A DNA stretch of 27,558 nucleotides from assembly GCF_004766125.1 (NCBI RefSeq), contig NZ_SJSA01000005.1, positions 1-27,558 on the forward strand. Reading direction: 5' to 3'. Positions 6,176-13,270 of this stretch are shown piece after piece. The DNA comes from Duncaniella freteri (GTDB lineage: Bacteria; Bacteroidota; Bacteroidia; Bacteroidales; Muribaculaceae). The notes beneath the pieces are model-generated. The model made no database searches and was not told the DNA's origin. It was given only the letters and a program-made list of their open reading frames with translations. The position numbers and the translations under genes were made by a program. The number at the start of each line of letters is the position of its first letter. Position 1 is the stretch's first letter.

Positions 6176-6400
6176 CTACTTAACGCGCATTATGTATGCC
6201 AGCACATAATATGGGGGGCGGTTCTCGTGAGCTTCACCCTTGCCATAGTCCAGTGTGTTTATCCCATGAGGTGAACACTCGAATATTGTTGTGGCATTAG
6301 GCCAGGAATTGCTGCCGTGCCCTTTCCAGTCTCCGCTTCCCCCTTTCCACAGCATCTCCTCATGGCTGTGACGGGGTATTGTCTCCTCCGTGAGCGTCAC
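6176..6400 (-). CDS. Tail fibre collar protein, C-terminal fragment
   Basis: 74 residues starting at GTG 6400 (VTLTEETIPRHSHEEM) and ending HENRPPYYVLAYIMRVK. This is the end of phage tail collar (microcystin-dependent type) domains, where VTLTEDQMPxHxH is followed by a variable insert and HENRPPYYxxxYIxR. It completes the gene at 6406-7131, which breaks off at RDYESPG. A -1 shift at 6421-6427 gives SPGTGGGLKKVTLTEE without a gap. It is therefore the C-terminal part of one fibre protein rather than a separate gene. Confidence 0.75.
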   Translation of the reverse strand: MTLTEETIPRHSHEEMLWKGGSGDWKGHGSNSWPNATTIFECSPHGINTLDYGKGEAHENRPPYYVLAYIMRVK

Positions 6401-6405
6401 TTTCT

Positions 6406-7131
6406 TCAGTCCGCCGCCGGTCCCGGGCTCTCATAGTCCCGGTCACTGTCATGGAGACCGACAACGAAACGTCCCCTCAGGTCAGGTACCCTGAAATAAC
6501 CATCCTGGGTCGTGTACCTTACGCCGTTCGCGTTTACCGCAGTGTTGAATGTCGAGCCAATGGCATTGAACAGCTCCGGATGATCGGACTTCCTTAATGG
6601 CTGTCCGTCACATAGCACATAGCCTTGTGGCACCCGGGAACCGGCCCACATCTGGACTATCCCCAACGGTGCCGGCTGAACGGTCGCCAGCTCATTGCGG
6701 AGCGACCGGTTCTCGTCCATCAGTCCCTTTATGCTCTTAATGTCTGTGAAGCTCTCCCAGGTGTAGTTTTCCTCTCCTATGCCGGGCGCAAGACTCCGGC
6801 GCGTGTAGGCTTTCGGGTAGTCCGTATTATTGGCACTTACCGGGATTGCTTCTTGTTTCACATACATGCCGCTTGTGGTCGGTCCGCCATCCCAGGGCAG
6901 AACCTCACCCTCCGGCGCGTTCTTGGTCCTTACGAATACATAGCCAGCCCCCCTGCGGGTCCCCTCGCTGTTGGGCTCGCAACCCCAGAGAACCACACGG
7001 TCGCCTCCTATGTTGCCGGCAATGGCTGCAAGTGCCACCAGTTTTTGCAGATAGTCCAGCGTCTCGCAGTCCAGAGGAAAATCTTTGTTTGCCTGTGTCA
7101 GAAAATTACCTAATATTTTGTCCATTGTCAT
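6406..7131 (-). CDS. Tail fibre / phage tail collar domain protein (main part)
   Basis: 241 residues. The C-terminal part has PLGIVQMWAGSRVPQGYVLC, DGQPL, HPELFNAIGSTF and FRVPDLRGRFVVGL, the classic phage tail collar domain. The N-terminal part (MDKILGNFLTQANKDFPLDC, then about residues 30-150) resembles Bacteroidales fibre or baseplate-linker proteins. The ATG overlaps the preceding gene stop by 4 nt. The frame ends prematurely at SPGPAAD, and the missing C-terminus is encoded at 6176-6400 in the -1 frame. It would be displayed at the tail tip. Confidence 0.78.
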   Translation of the reverse strand: MTMDKILGNFLTQANKDFPLDCETLDYLQKLVALAAIAGNIGGDRVVLWGCEPNSEGTRRGAGYVFVRTKNAPEGEVLPWDGGPTTSGMYVKQEAIPVSANNTDYPKAYTRRSLAPGIGEENYTWESFTDIKSIKGLMDENRSLRNELATVQPAPLGIVQMWAGSRVPQGYVLCDGQPLRKSDHPELFNAIGSTFNTAVNANGVRYTTQDGYFRVPDLRGRFVVGLHDSDRDYESPGPAAD

Positions 7132-7637
7132 TTATGGTTTATAGCGTAGCGTTTGCCCGCCAGTTTATACATGTTCAATATTGCCCGTAGTCTCGTTTCC
7201 GTCTCGGCCGTCCACAGTTCCTCCGGCACCGTCACCCAGAAGTCATAACCGCTCGTGCCGTTGAATCCCTCCCGGTGTATGCTCACCGCGCCCGCGCCTC
7301 GCCGCGGCACCATCACCCACCGGTCCATATCGCGAAGCCATACCGCCGCAGCTTCCCGGTTTCCGACACTGTCGCTGTCCTCTATCTCTATGCGGCGCAG
7401 TCCCGGGTCAAACTCATCATTAAGTGCCCCGCACAGCTTGCACACCTGCCCGTTATGTCTCAGCCGGTAACTTGTTGCGCTCCTGTATGCGCGCAGCTCC
7501 TGGAGCAAACGCCCCAGCGGGCTGACCCCGGCATATATCAGAGCCCCGGAAAGCGGGCGCCGTAGCCACGTCGGCAATGTCAGCAGCGCCAGCCGCTTGA
7601 TATTTACATTATAGGTTCTGTCAGCCTTGTTCGTCAT
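7128..7637 (-). CDS. Baseplate/tail protein in the gpI position
   Basis: 169 residues. It overlaps the end of baseplate J by 17 nt and the fibre gene by 4 nt, the place occupied by tail protein I (baseplate wedge to fibre connector) in P2- and Mu-like phages. Visible features are an N-terminal NVNIKRLALLTLPTWLRRP segment, a Cys pair VCKLCGALNDEFDP, and a C-terminal LRAILNMYKLAGKRYAI. I do not see direct sequence similarity to P2 gpI. The assignment rests on position and on its resemblance to proteins next to J in other Bacteroides phages. Confidence 0.6.
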   Translation of the reverse strand: MTNKADRTYNVNIKRLALLTLPTWLRRPLSGALIYAGVSPLGRLLQELRAYRSATSYRLRHNGQVCKLCGALNDEFDPGLRRIEIEDSDSVGNREAAAVWLRDMDRWVMVPRRGAGAVSIHREGFNGTSGYDFWVTVPEELWTAETETRLRAILNMYKLAGKRYAINHK

Positions 7638-8481
7638 ACGCTTTCATGTTTACAGTTATCGCCCCTGGTCTGAAATAGCCCGCTGCGGGGGTCAGACGCG
7701 CGTTAATCTGTGTCGTTGTACTCTCGTTTACGGCCTGCGCGGTGCTACCCCGCAACTCCACTATTTTCACCCCCTCTACCTCTTGCAGGCGGTCAACGAG
7801 GGCCATATTCGTATATTCGCCGTTAAAAGGCAAATTCTCAATATAATCGCAGATCACATCACGGCATGCGGTTTGAACAACGGCAGGATCCAGCATAGCA
7901 TTGTAGTAGATATCCACAGTACAGTCGAATGTATCCGCCTCCATATTCACAAGTGCGGTGCGCACGCCGGCATCCTTAATCTCGTTTATATAGGCTTTCA
8001 GCTGCTTTTCCTGTTCCGCTGTTATCGGTTTGCGCACTCCGCCACTCTCTCCGGCTACTTTTATTGTCAGCAGACTGGCATCCTTGCTCTCCATAGCGAC
8101 CGCATGTTTTACGACACACGCCGCCGCTATATCCCCCTCAGTCATTCCGGTAGTGTCGTATGTGTCGCTGTCCTGTTCAAGCTCGTGGCCTGCCATGAAG
8201 CGGAGCACCTTATCGCGGTACCATTTCGGGCGGTGGGCTATAAGTTCCTCCAGTTCCGCCGTTACCTCCGCTTTGTGCCTGCTTACAAGCTGCTCGACGC
8301 TCCAGGCACAGACCGCCCAGACATAAAGCAAAATATTTTCAACACTTGCCGCACCGAATATGTCGCCGAACTCTGAGCCCGGGGTAAACCCGTACAGTTC
8401 CGCCGCAGACTCATTGCGCATAAACTCGCGTGCGATCTCTGTTTTAATTTCGTTAATATTGCGTGCCATTTTACTACTCAT
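7621..8481 (-). CDS. Baseplate J-like protein (wedge)
   Basis: 286 residues. The central and C-terminal parts show the baseplate J pattern: ADTFDCTVDIYYNAMLDPAV, NLPFNGEYTNMALVDRLQEV and EGVKIVELRG. In contractile tails J forms the outer wedge arms and joins W (gp25) to the fibres. The length is typical for short J proteins. It begins 55 nt after the X-like gene stop; that gap is filled by a copy of the duplicated hairpin element at 8492-8539. A second ATG five codons in (MARNINEIKTEIAREF) may be the true start. Confidence 0.85.
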   Translation of the reverse strand: MSSKMARNINEIKTEIAREFMRNESAAELYGFTPGSEFGDIFGAASVENILLYVWAVCAWSVEQLVSRHKAEVTAELEELIAHRPKWYRDKVLRFMAGHELEQDSDTYDTTGMTEGDIAAACVVKHAVAMESKDASLLTIKVAGESGGVRKPITAEQEKQLKAYINEIKDAGVRTALVNMEADTFDCTVDIYYNAMLDPAVVQTACRDVICDYIENLPFNGEYTNMALVDRLQEVEGVKIVELRGSTAQAVNESTTTQINARLTPAAGYFRPGAITVNMKAYDEQG

Positions 8482-8491
8482 TTAATAGCTG

Positions 8492-8539
8492 TTTAATCGA
8501 TTTTTAATCGCTCTGCCTAAGCAGAGAAATGCTGTTTAA
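8492..8539. repeat. Intergenic hairpin element, copy 1
   Basis: TTTAATCGATTTTTAATCG followed by the perfect hairpin CTCTGC-CTAA-GCAGAG (8511-8526) and then an A/T-rich tail ending CTGTTTAA. A near-identical copy lies at 12684-12734. Both copies sit in the gap just upstream of a leftward gene (J here, the tail chaperone there). Confidence 0.75.
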
Positions 8540-8835
8540 CTCACGATAAAATCTATTTCAATGCCCATAAAGCCAATACCGCCGTAAGGGCAAGCCGCCA
8601 TATCTTCCGGGCTTATTTCGGTTGCCGGCTCCACCTTGTGCGCCTTGTAAAGTTCAACGGTTCGGGTGTCTCCACCCTCCACCGGTACCGGAACTATCAG
8701 CACACTCCCATCCTCCAGCCGGTCGGTTATGCTCATACCGTTAGCCTCTGCCAGTGCGAGCACCGTTTCAATGTGTCCGCCCGTTTGCAGGGCAATATCA
8801 AGCAGTGTTTGCCTCTCTTTCGCTGTCGTTCTCAT
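8536..8835 (-). CDS. Tail X/LysM-like protein, copy 1
   Basis: 99 residues. The N-terminal part (RQTLLDIALQTGGHIETVLA, LAEANGMSITDRL.DGS.L.VP) fits a LysM-like repeat of the tail X type: a start that binds time/turn positions, then ALAxxNxxSIT and a Leu-Ile-Val strand. The C-terminal 35 residues differ (KAHKVEPATEISPED, then a Gly-rich end). It overlaps gp25 by 4 nt (ATGA). A paralogue is found in the plus arm at 23534-23962. Its role is probably in tail-hub or baseplate assembly. Confidence 0.6.
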   Translation of the reverse strand: MRTTAKERQTLLDIALQTGGHIETVLALAEANGMSITDRLEDGSVLIVPVPVEGGDTRTVELYKAHKVEPATEISPEDMAACPYGGIGFMGIEIDFIVS

Positions 8836-9113
8836 CGTTCTATGCTGATAGTTCCGTCAGTCTCCATTACTACACGCTCACAATCGACCCCGCAACCGCG
8901 TAACATCTGGCGAACCTCACCGGGCCACATTACATCGGGCTGACCGGCGCGAAGTCTGCCGGCTTCACCGCCTAAAAGGGGGTGCTCCTTAATGTCTCCG
9001 CGCATGGTGGTGACAACCGCCTCGGCGGTTTGCCCCTCGGTGTCTCCAATCGCTATGCGGCCGTGTTCGGTCAGCAGGTCGCCGGTGATACTGTCAATTA
9101 ACATGCCTTTCAT
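8832..9113 (-). CDS. Baseplate wedge protein, gp25/W-like, copy 1
   Basis: 93 residues. The block MRGDIKEHPLLGGEAGRL is the conserved EHP-containing core of gp25-like wedge proteins, which form the inner ring of the baseplate and start sheath assembly. It is followed by WPGEVRQMLRGCGVD and a final strand. The leader reads AACAACAGCG-ATG, a motif shared with other leftward genes. It follows the DUF6046-like gene with an 8-nt gap; hub and spike genes that usually lie here are absent and occur in the other arm. A clear paralogue is at 23252-23530. Confidence 0.85.
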   Translation of the reverse strand: MKGMLIDSITGDLLTEHGRIAIGDTEGQTAEAVVTTMRGDIKEHPLLGGEAGRLRAGQPDVMWPGEVRQMLRGCGVDCERVVMETDGTISIER

Positions 9114-9121
9114 CGCTGTTG

Positions 9122-9757
9122 TTATTTTTTCGGTTGCTCATAATCGGTGCTGAATATCTCGTAATCTTCATCGCTGACCGCGCTGATTTCAACTACCTGA
9201 TAATTGGCTTCTGTCATTTGGCTGAGGGAATAACTTCTAATCACAAGCCGCCCGATATTCAAAGCGTCTAAAAATTCGCTGTGAACTCTCAGAGCCTCAT
9301 TTGCTTCCAACAGCTTGCGAACTTCCCGCACCTCATTGGTCGGCCATTTATCGGCTATCTCTCCACCCTCGACACATTGCAAGCCCAGCACGATATTAAC
9401 CGCCCAATCGCCGGCGTTTATATACTCTTTCACCGTGCCGTCTCTACCGGTCAGAGCCGTGCTTATAATCCTATGTTCTCGGCTGGCTGCTGCCACTGCA
9501 TCGGCAAATGTCAGCCCCACGCCGTTTTCTCGCTCCAGTCTGAGGGGGCAGAGTACCCAGCGCCCCTCCCAATATTCCGGGTCGGTGATAGGCTGCCCAA
9601 TCTCGTGCACGGTTATGCCGTCACGCTCAGGACTTCCGCCCAGTTCCTTGAAGCGTATAAGTTTTTTAGCCATGTGCTGCCCCCAGCTCATAGCTGCAAG
9701 ATCTATGCTGACAGGTAATTTTTTACCTCCTAAGCTCGGTTGTGGAATTAGGCTCAT
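9122..9757 (-). CDS. Tail protein after the tape measure, DUF6046-like
   Basis: 211 residues, overlapping the tape measure stop by 4 nt (ATGA). It begins MSLIPQPSLGGKKLPVSIDL, a leader reminiscent of Bacteroidales phage proteins with a DUF6046 domain, and contains GDWAVNIVLG, EANEALRVHSEFLDALNIGR and a C-terminal NYQVVEISAVSDEDYEIF. In this position contractile phages carry the protein that links the tape measure and tube to the hub (LysM or tail-connector type). The family name is from memory of the pattern, so it is moderately sure; the tail role follows from position. Confidence 0.6.
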   Translation of the reverse strand: MSLIPQPSLGGKKLPVSIDLAAMSWGQHMAKKLIRFKELGGSPERDGITVHEIGQPITDPEYWEGRWVLCPLRLERENGVGLTFADAVAAASREHRIISTALTGRDGTVKEYINAGDWAVNIVLGLQCVEGGEIADKWPTNEVREVRKLLEANEALRVHSEFLDALNIGRLVIRSYSLSQMTEANYQVVEISAVSDEDYEIFSTDYEQPKK

Positions 9758-11922
9758 GACATTGCTAATTGTGTGTCGTTTAGCGCTCCCATAAGGGTCT
9801 CCAAAATAACAGCCTTGACCTTTTCGGTACTTTCGCCGACGGTCGCGGTGTGTATCTCGAAGCGCTCGACAAGTTTGTCAATATTTACAGTTATGTTTCT
9901 TATTTTTCCGCCTCCGTCACTGCCGGATCCTTTGCCGCCTGTTCCACTCGCACCGCTCAGAGTGTTGCCGGTGGGGTTGACTTCCGGAACAGTCACCCCC
10001 GGAACCGTCGCACCGCTTCCGTTGGTTGTTGGCTTGTTTCCTTTGGGACTCTTTTTGCCCTCTTTTTGGGCGGACTCTGCCATTTCGGCATTGTAAGCCT
10101 CATTAAACGCCTGACCCACCTGTTTGCCGTAGTCACTGAAACCGGCTTTTAACTTTTTCAGGGCTGCATCTATTCCGGAGGGGGATAAATTGAACGCTGC
10201 TTTTATCAGGTCGCCGATTGCTCCAAAAGTGTTTTTAGCAAGTTCGCCGATACCGGTAAAACAAGCCTTGAACGCCGCCCATGTCCCTTTGAGCACTGCC
10301 CGGAATTTAGCCGACGTGTTCCAGAAGTAAGCACCTATCGCTATCAATGCAGCAATGGCCGCAGCTATCCAGCCAACAATCGGAATGCTCATAATTGCGA
10401 CCGAAACGGCGCGACAAGCTGCCGAGGCAGTAGTGGCAAAAGTTCCGAAAGCTGTTGAAGCAATGCCGGAGAATGTGGCGGACGCTGTGCCACTCGTCAC
10501 AAGTGACAATATGAGTGCGCCCAGACCTTTCAGAGCGTTAAAAACTCCTACGGTGGCAAATCGAATTAACCCTATTGTTGCGCGTCCCATATTACCGATA
10601 AAGCCCAGTGATACCATGTTGGTAGTTGAGAGTGTGCCGTTCATCAGCGCGAAGTTAACGCCGGCTGCACGAACCCAACCCACAACACTGCTCCACATAC
10701 TTGCCCATTTGAGATTTTTAATTAACAGCATTAGTCTCCAGCCTGCTGTAAGTAATGGGGCAAGTTGAGCAATCGGCACAAGTGCAGAAGTCAGGACACC
10801 GCACCATAACGAAAAATCGCCGGTGGCTTGGAATATGGTAATTTTGAAGTCCTCAAATTGTTGGTTTACTCGTGCCTGTCGCTCGGCATAGCTGTCCATG
10901 ACAATAGCGGCCTGCTCGGTCGCGCTGTTGGTTCCAGTTACGGCGGTCGTGAAGTCTTGCAGGCTTTCGGTGCCTTGTATAAGGGCACGGGCGGCGTTGG
11001 CATTTTCCACACCAAAGAATTTTGACAACAGCGCGGAGTCGTTAAGCATCGGTTTCAGCATCTCGAGGCGCTCTTTAAGGCTCTTGGAGTTGTCGCCCAG
11101 AGCCACAACATCAATGCCGGCCTTTTCAAGCTCCTCCCGTGCCTGCTTCTCGACGAAGCGGCCTTTGCTGAGCTGGCCCAGAACGTTTCGCAATGCGACA
11201 CCTCCCTCGCTGGCTTTTTTGCCCGCCTTGTCAAGTACCTGGATTGCGGCGTTTGTTTCCTCGAAGCTCACATTTGCAGCCTTGGCAGCCATACCGCACT
11301 GCTGGAGCGCCGCGCTTATCGCCGGAAGTTCCGCCGATCCTGCCTGTCCGGCTGCCGCCATTACGTTCATCATGCGCGCCATTTCCCCGGCTGCCGCCGT
11401 CGGGTCCTCCATGCTCACCCCGTACTGGTTCATCGCCGTGGTAAGCACCTGAGCCGCCGCCACGCCGTCCCCGCCCATCAGCTTGCTGGTCGTCTGTATG
11501 CAGTCGCCCATCTCCCTGAGCGCGTCCGGGTATTTGCCCAGCTCCGGCGTCAGCTGCGAGAGCAGCAGTTTGTAACCCTCAACCGCCACGGCGGCGTCAG
11601 TGCCGAACGCCTTTGCGCTCTGCCGCGCGAATGTCTCGATCTGTTTCAGACCCTCGCCCGTAACGCCAGCAACAGCGCTTAAATCGTGCATCTGGCTGTC
11701 CAGCTTTATGCCCGCACTGCTCAGACCGCCTATTGCCTCGCTTAGGTTCCGCGCCATGTCCGTAGCGTATGAGAACGTGGCAAGCGACGCAGCAAAACTG
11801 CGCCCGCGACTTTCGGCGACCTCCGCCCTTGCGGAAAATTCGCCGGCCGCTGCGCTCATGCCGCTTATCTGCGCCACAAAATTGCCGCCTATCCTAAAAA
11901 TGTAGTCAAATACGCTTGCCAT
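9754..11922 (-). CDS. Tail tape measure protein
   Basis: 722 residues, the longest gene here. The first 370 residues form a helical TP901-type tape-measure core (SSAGIKLDSQMHDLSAVAGV, FARQSAKAFGTDAA, then ALRNVLGQLSKGR, LLSKFFGVENANAARALIQG). It is followed by hydrophobic segments around 375-400 and a strong one around 500-530 (AIMSIPIVGWIAAAIAALIA) that may insert in the host membrane. A Gly/Ser-rich linker lies near 640-690, before a final helix. It sets tail length and guides DNA entry. The start codon is covered by the -33 region of the plus-strand promoter at 11916-11945. Confidence 0.93.
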   Translation of the reverse strand: MASVFDYIFRIGGNFVAQISGMSAAAGEFSARAEVAESRGRSFAASLATFSYATDMARNLSEAIGGLSSAGIKLDSQMHDLSAVAGVTGEGLKQIETFARQSAKAFGTDAAVAVEGYKLLLSQLTPELGKYPDALREMGDCIQTTSKLMGGDGVAAAQVLTTAMNQYGVSMEDPTAAAGEMARMMNVMAAAGQAGSAELPAISAALQQCGMAAKAANVSFEETNAAIQVLDKAGKKASEGGVALRNVLGQLSKGRFVEKQAREELEKAGIDVVALGDNSKSLKERLEMLKPMLNDSALLSKFFGVENANAARALIQGTESLQDFTTAVTGTNSATEQAAIVMDSYAERQARVNQQFEDFKITIFQATGDFSLWCGVLTSALVPIAQLAPLLTAGWRLMLLIKNLKWASMWSSVVGWVRAAGVNFALMNGTLSTTNMVSLGFIGNMGRATIGLIRFATVGVFNALKGLGALILSLVTSGTASATFSGIASTAFGTFATTASAACRAVSVAIMSIPIVGWIAAAIAALIAIGAYFWNTSAKFRAVLKGTWAAFKACFTGIGELAKNTFGAIGDLIKAAFNLSPSGIDAALKKLKAGFSDYGKQVGQAFNEAYNAEMAESAQKEGKKSPKGNKPTTNGSGATVPGVTVPEVNPTGNTLSGASGTGGKGSGSDGGGKIRNITVNIDKLVERFEIHTATVGESTEKVKAVILETLMGALNDTQLAMS

Positions 11923-11945
11923 GTCGTTTTTATTCGCTATATTTG
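11916..11945 (+). promoter_or_regulatory. Promoter of the antisense small membrane gene
   Basis: TTG at 11916-11918, a 19-nt spacer, and TATATTTG at 11938-11945 match the Bacteroides TTTG/TAnnTTTG consensus. It lies on the plus strand over the start codon of the tape measure gene and drives toward the ATG at 11972, giving a leader of about 20 nt. Confidence 0.6.
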
Positions 11946-11971
11946 TAGCACCTTACCAAAGTAACAAGACC

Positions 11972-12118
11972 ATGTTTACCAAAATAATCATATCAGTTTT
12001 GGCCCTGCTGTGGAAACTCTTCGTAGTCCTTGGCTTTATCGGCTTGTTCATCTGGCTGTGGCGCGGGTTTCGGAGCATGGTTAAGGGCGACGGCCCTGGC
12101 TCGCTGCCCTGGCTTTAG
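11972..12118 (+). CDS. Small membrane protein (48 residues), candidate moron
   Basis: MFTKIIISVLALLWKLFVVL begins a hydrophobic segment of about 28 residues (4-31, ending GLFIWLW), followed by a basic turn RGFRSMVKGDG and a short C-terminus. A small single-span membrane protein is therefore expected. It lies on the opposite strand between the tape measure and the chaperone extension, in the only sizeable gap of the tail operon, and has its own promoter. An upstream ATG at 11921 exists but lies before the likely transcription start. Independently promoted genes of this kind in prophages often change the host surface or exclude other phages. The function is inferred from position alone. Confidence 0.6.
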   Translation: MFTKIIISVLALLWKLFVVLGFIGLFIWLWRGFRSMVKGDGPGSLPWL

Positions 12119-12326
12119 GGCTTCTCTCCGAACAATGACGCGATAAGTTCTGCCCGGTTCCGGTTCCTCCATCGCTCCAGCCATAGTGCCTCGCAGTAGA
12201 GCCGCGCCCATTCCTCCTCCGTCTCAATCTTTTCAATATCAATGTGCAGGTTAGCCCGGATCAGGGCGCACCCCTTGGCGAAGCCGTCCTCCTCGTCAGA
12301 CTCCGCCAGTGTGTGCGCCTCTACAA
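12115..12326 (-). CDS. Tail assembly chaperone GT extension, reached by -1 frameshift
   Basis: An open frame with no start codon encodes LVEAHTLAESDEEDGFAKG, then ANLHIDIEKIETEEEWARLY, WLERWRNRNRAELIASLFGEKP, ending TAA at 12117-12115. It is entered from the chaperone G gene by a -1 shift at A AAA AAC (12333-12327). The extension is charged and Trp-rich, as is usual for GT domains that bind the tape measure protein. In long-tailed phages G and GT must be made in a fixed ratio and both lie directly upstream of the tape measure gene, as here. The 3-nt overlap with the small plus-strand gene is convergent. Confidence 0.75.
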
Positions 12327-12659
12327 GTTTTTTATTAGACCCTGGAAGCCGTTGAGCACTTCACCCAACTTCTTTTGAACAGCCATGAAGAGCAGCGCAT
12401 CGGTGCGCAGTTCCTTACTACCGCCCAGCCAGCAGTTGTCGAACATCACTTTACCGGCTTCCACTTCGTCGCTTTTTGCAACCTTGGTTACAGCCTTGAG
12501 AGTCTCCAGAGTGGGACGCTTGAAATAGCCGATATGCACCTCGTCGCCGTCCTGAATTTCAACTGCGAAACTTTTGCGGTGCTGAGCCTTGAAAGCGTCA
12601 ACCTGTGCTTCGGTCAAATCGCCGTTAAATACTTTAGGGGTGTTGTTAACCTTTTCCAT
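12321..12659 (-). CDS. Tail assembly chaperone, gpG-like
   Basis: 112 residues (MEKVNNTPKVFNGDLTEAQV, then EVHIGYFKRPTLETLKAVTK, and LFMAVQKKLGEVLNGFQGLI). The small, soluble, helical protein lies between the tail tube and tape measure genes, the conserved place of the tail assembly chaperone, which coats the tape measure protein during tail building. Its last codons are ATA AAA AAC TTG TAG, containing the slippery heptamer that gives the longer GT product. A copy of the hairpin element (12684-12734) lies in its 5' leader. Confidence 0.8.
   Translation of the reverse strand: MEKVNNTPKVFNGDLTEAQVDAFKAQHRKSFAVEIQDGDEVHIGYFKRPTLETLKAVTKVAKSDEVEAGKVMFDNCWLGGSKELRTDALLFMAVQKKLGEVLNGFQGLIKNL
12327..12333 (-). 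promoter_or_regulatory. Programmed -1 frameshift site A AAA AAC
   Basis: In the zero frame the codons are ATA AAA AAC, so the heptamer A AAA AAC is in the correct X XXY YYZ phase. It sits two codons before the G stop codon. Slipping back one base leads to CTT GTA GAG and an open frame of 70 codons. Confidence 0.8.
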
Positions 12660-12683
12660 GCTTTTTAATCGGGGGTTAAATGG

Positions 12684-12734
12684 TTTTTTAATCGATTTTA
12701 AATCGCTCTGCCTAAGCAGAGAATAACTGTTTAA
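12684..12734. repeat. Intergenic hairpin element, copy 2
   Basis: TTAATCGATTTTAAATCG, the hairpin CTCTGC-CTAA-GCAGAG (12706-12721), then CTGTTTAA. It matches the copy at 8492-8539 with only a few differences, although no coding sequence nearby is shared. Confidence 0.75.
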
Positions 12735-12750
12735 GTTTGATTATTAGTGA

Positions 12751-12776
12751 CCGTTAAGGGGGTCAGCCCTTAACGG
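12751..12776. terminator. Hairpin between tail tube and chaperone genes
   Basis: CCGTTAAGGG (12751-12760) and CCCTTAACGG (12767-12776) form a perfect 10-bp stem with a 6-nt loop. There is no T run on the minus strand, so it is more likely a partial terminator, processing site or mRNA stabiliser protecting the abundant tube message than a full stop. Confidence 0.5.
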
Positions 12777-12800
12777 CCTTAAAAGGGTGCGAAATGGGGA

Positions 12801-13247
12801 TTATGCAGCTTTGCCCCATTCGATATGTGAGGGAACGAGCGGAAGTTCTACCTCCTGCCCGGTGTCTCCCTCTTTCCACTTGCGAGTATTGCTTGAAATA
12901 TGGCAGTTGCGGATCTTGTCAGTTACCACGACCCCATTTTCAGGCAAATAACTCACCTGTATTTCAATGGGTGGGAGGTCTTGCAGTCGTCCGTTCACGC
13001 TCTGGGATTGAAGCGCCACAACTTCCTCGTGGTAGAGGGTAATTTTAGCGGAGGGGGTTATACGTCCTTTTGCACGTCCCACCGGGTGACGCCCTGCGCC
13101 CCACTTGTTAACGATTTCCTGCTCATCGCCATACTCCACACCTGTAATGCCGGTAACAGGCACACCGCCGACAAGTACGACAATATCAGCCCACGCAACT
13201 AACATGCCGTTAACCATAGGCACGCCGTTTTTAATGCTTACGTTCAT
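12801..13247 (-). CDS. Tail tube protein
   Basis: 148 residues of mainly beta character: MLVAWADIVVLVGGVPVTGI, TGVEYGDEQEIVNKWGAGRH, PVGRAKGRITPSAKITLY and a C-terminal strand LPLVPSHIEWGKAA. GVEYGDEQEIVNKWGAGRHPVGRA-type sequences followed by a strand-rich barrel are typical of contractile-tail tube proteins. Placement directly after the sheath and before the chaperone and tape measure genes supports this. The tube is the inner DNA channel around which the sheath contracts. Confidence 0.82.
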   Translation of the reverse strand: MNVSIKNGVPMVNGMLVAWADIVVLVGGVPVTGITGVEYGDEQEIVNKWGAGRHPVGRAKGRITPSAKITLYHEEVVALQSQSVNGRLQDLPPIEIQVSYLPENGVVVTDKIRNCHISSNTRKWKEGDTGQEVELPLVPSHIEWGKAA

Positions 13248-13270
13248 TGCTTTTGCCTTTTGTGTTTAGG

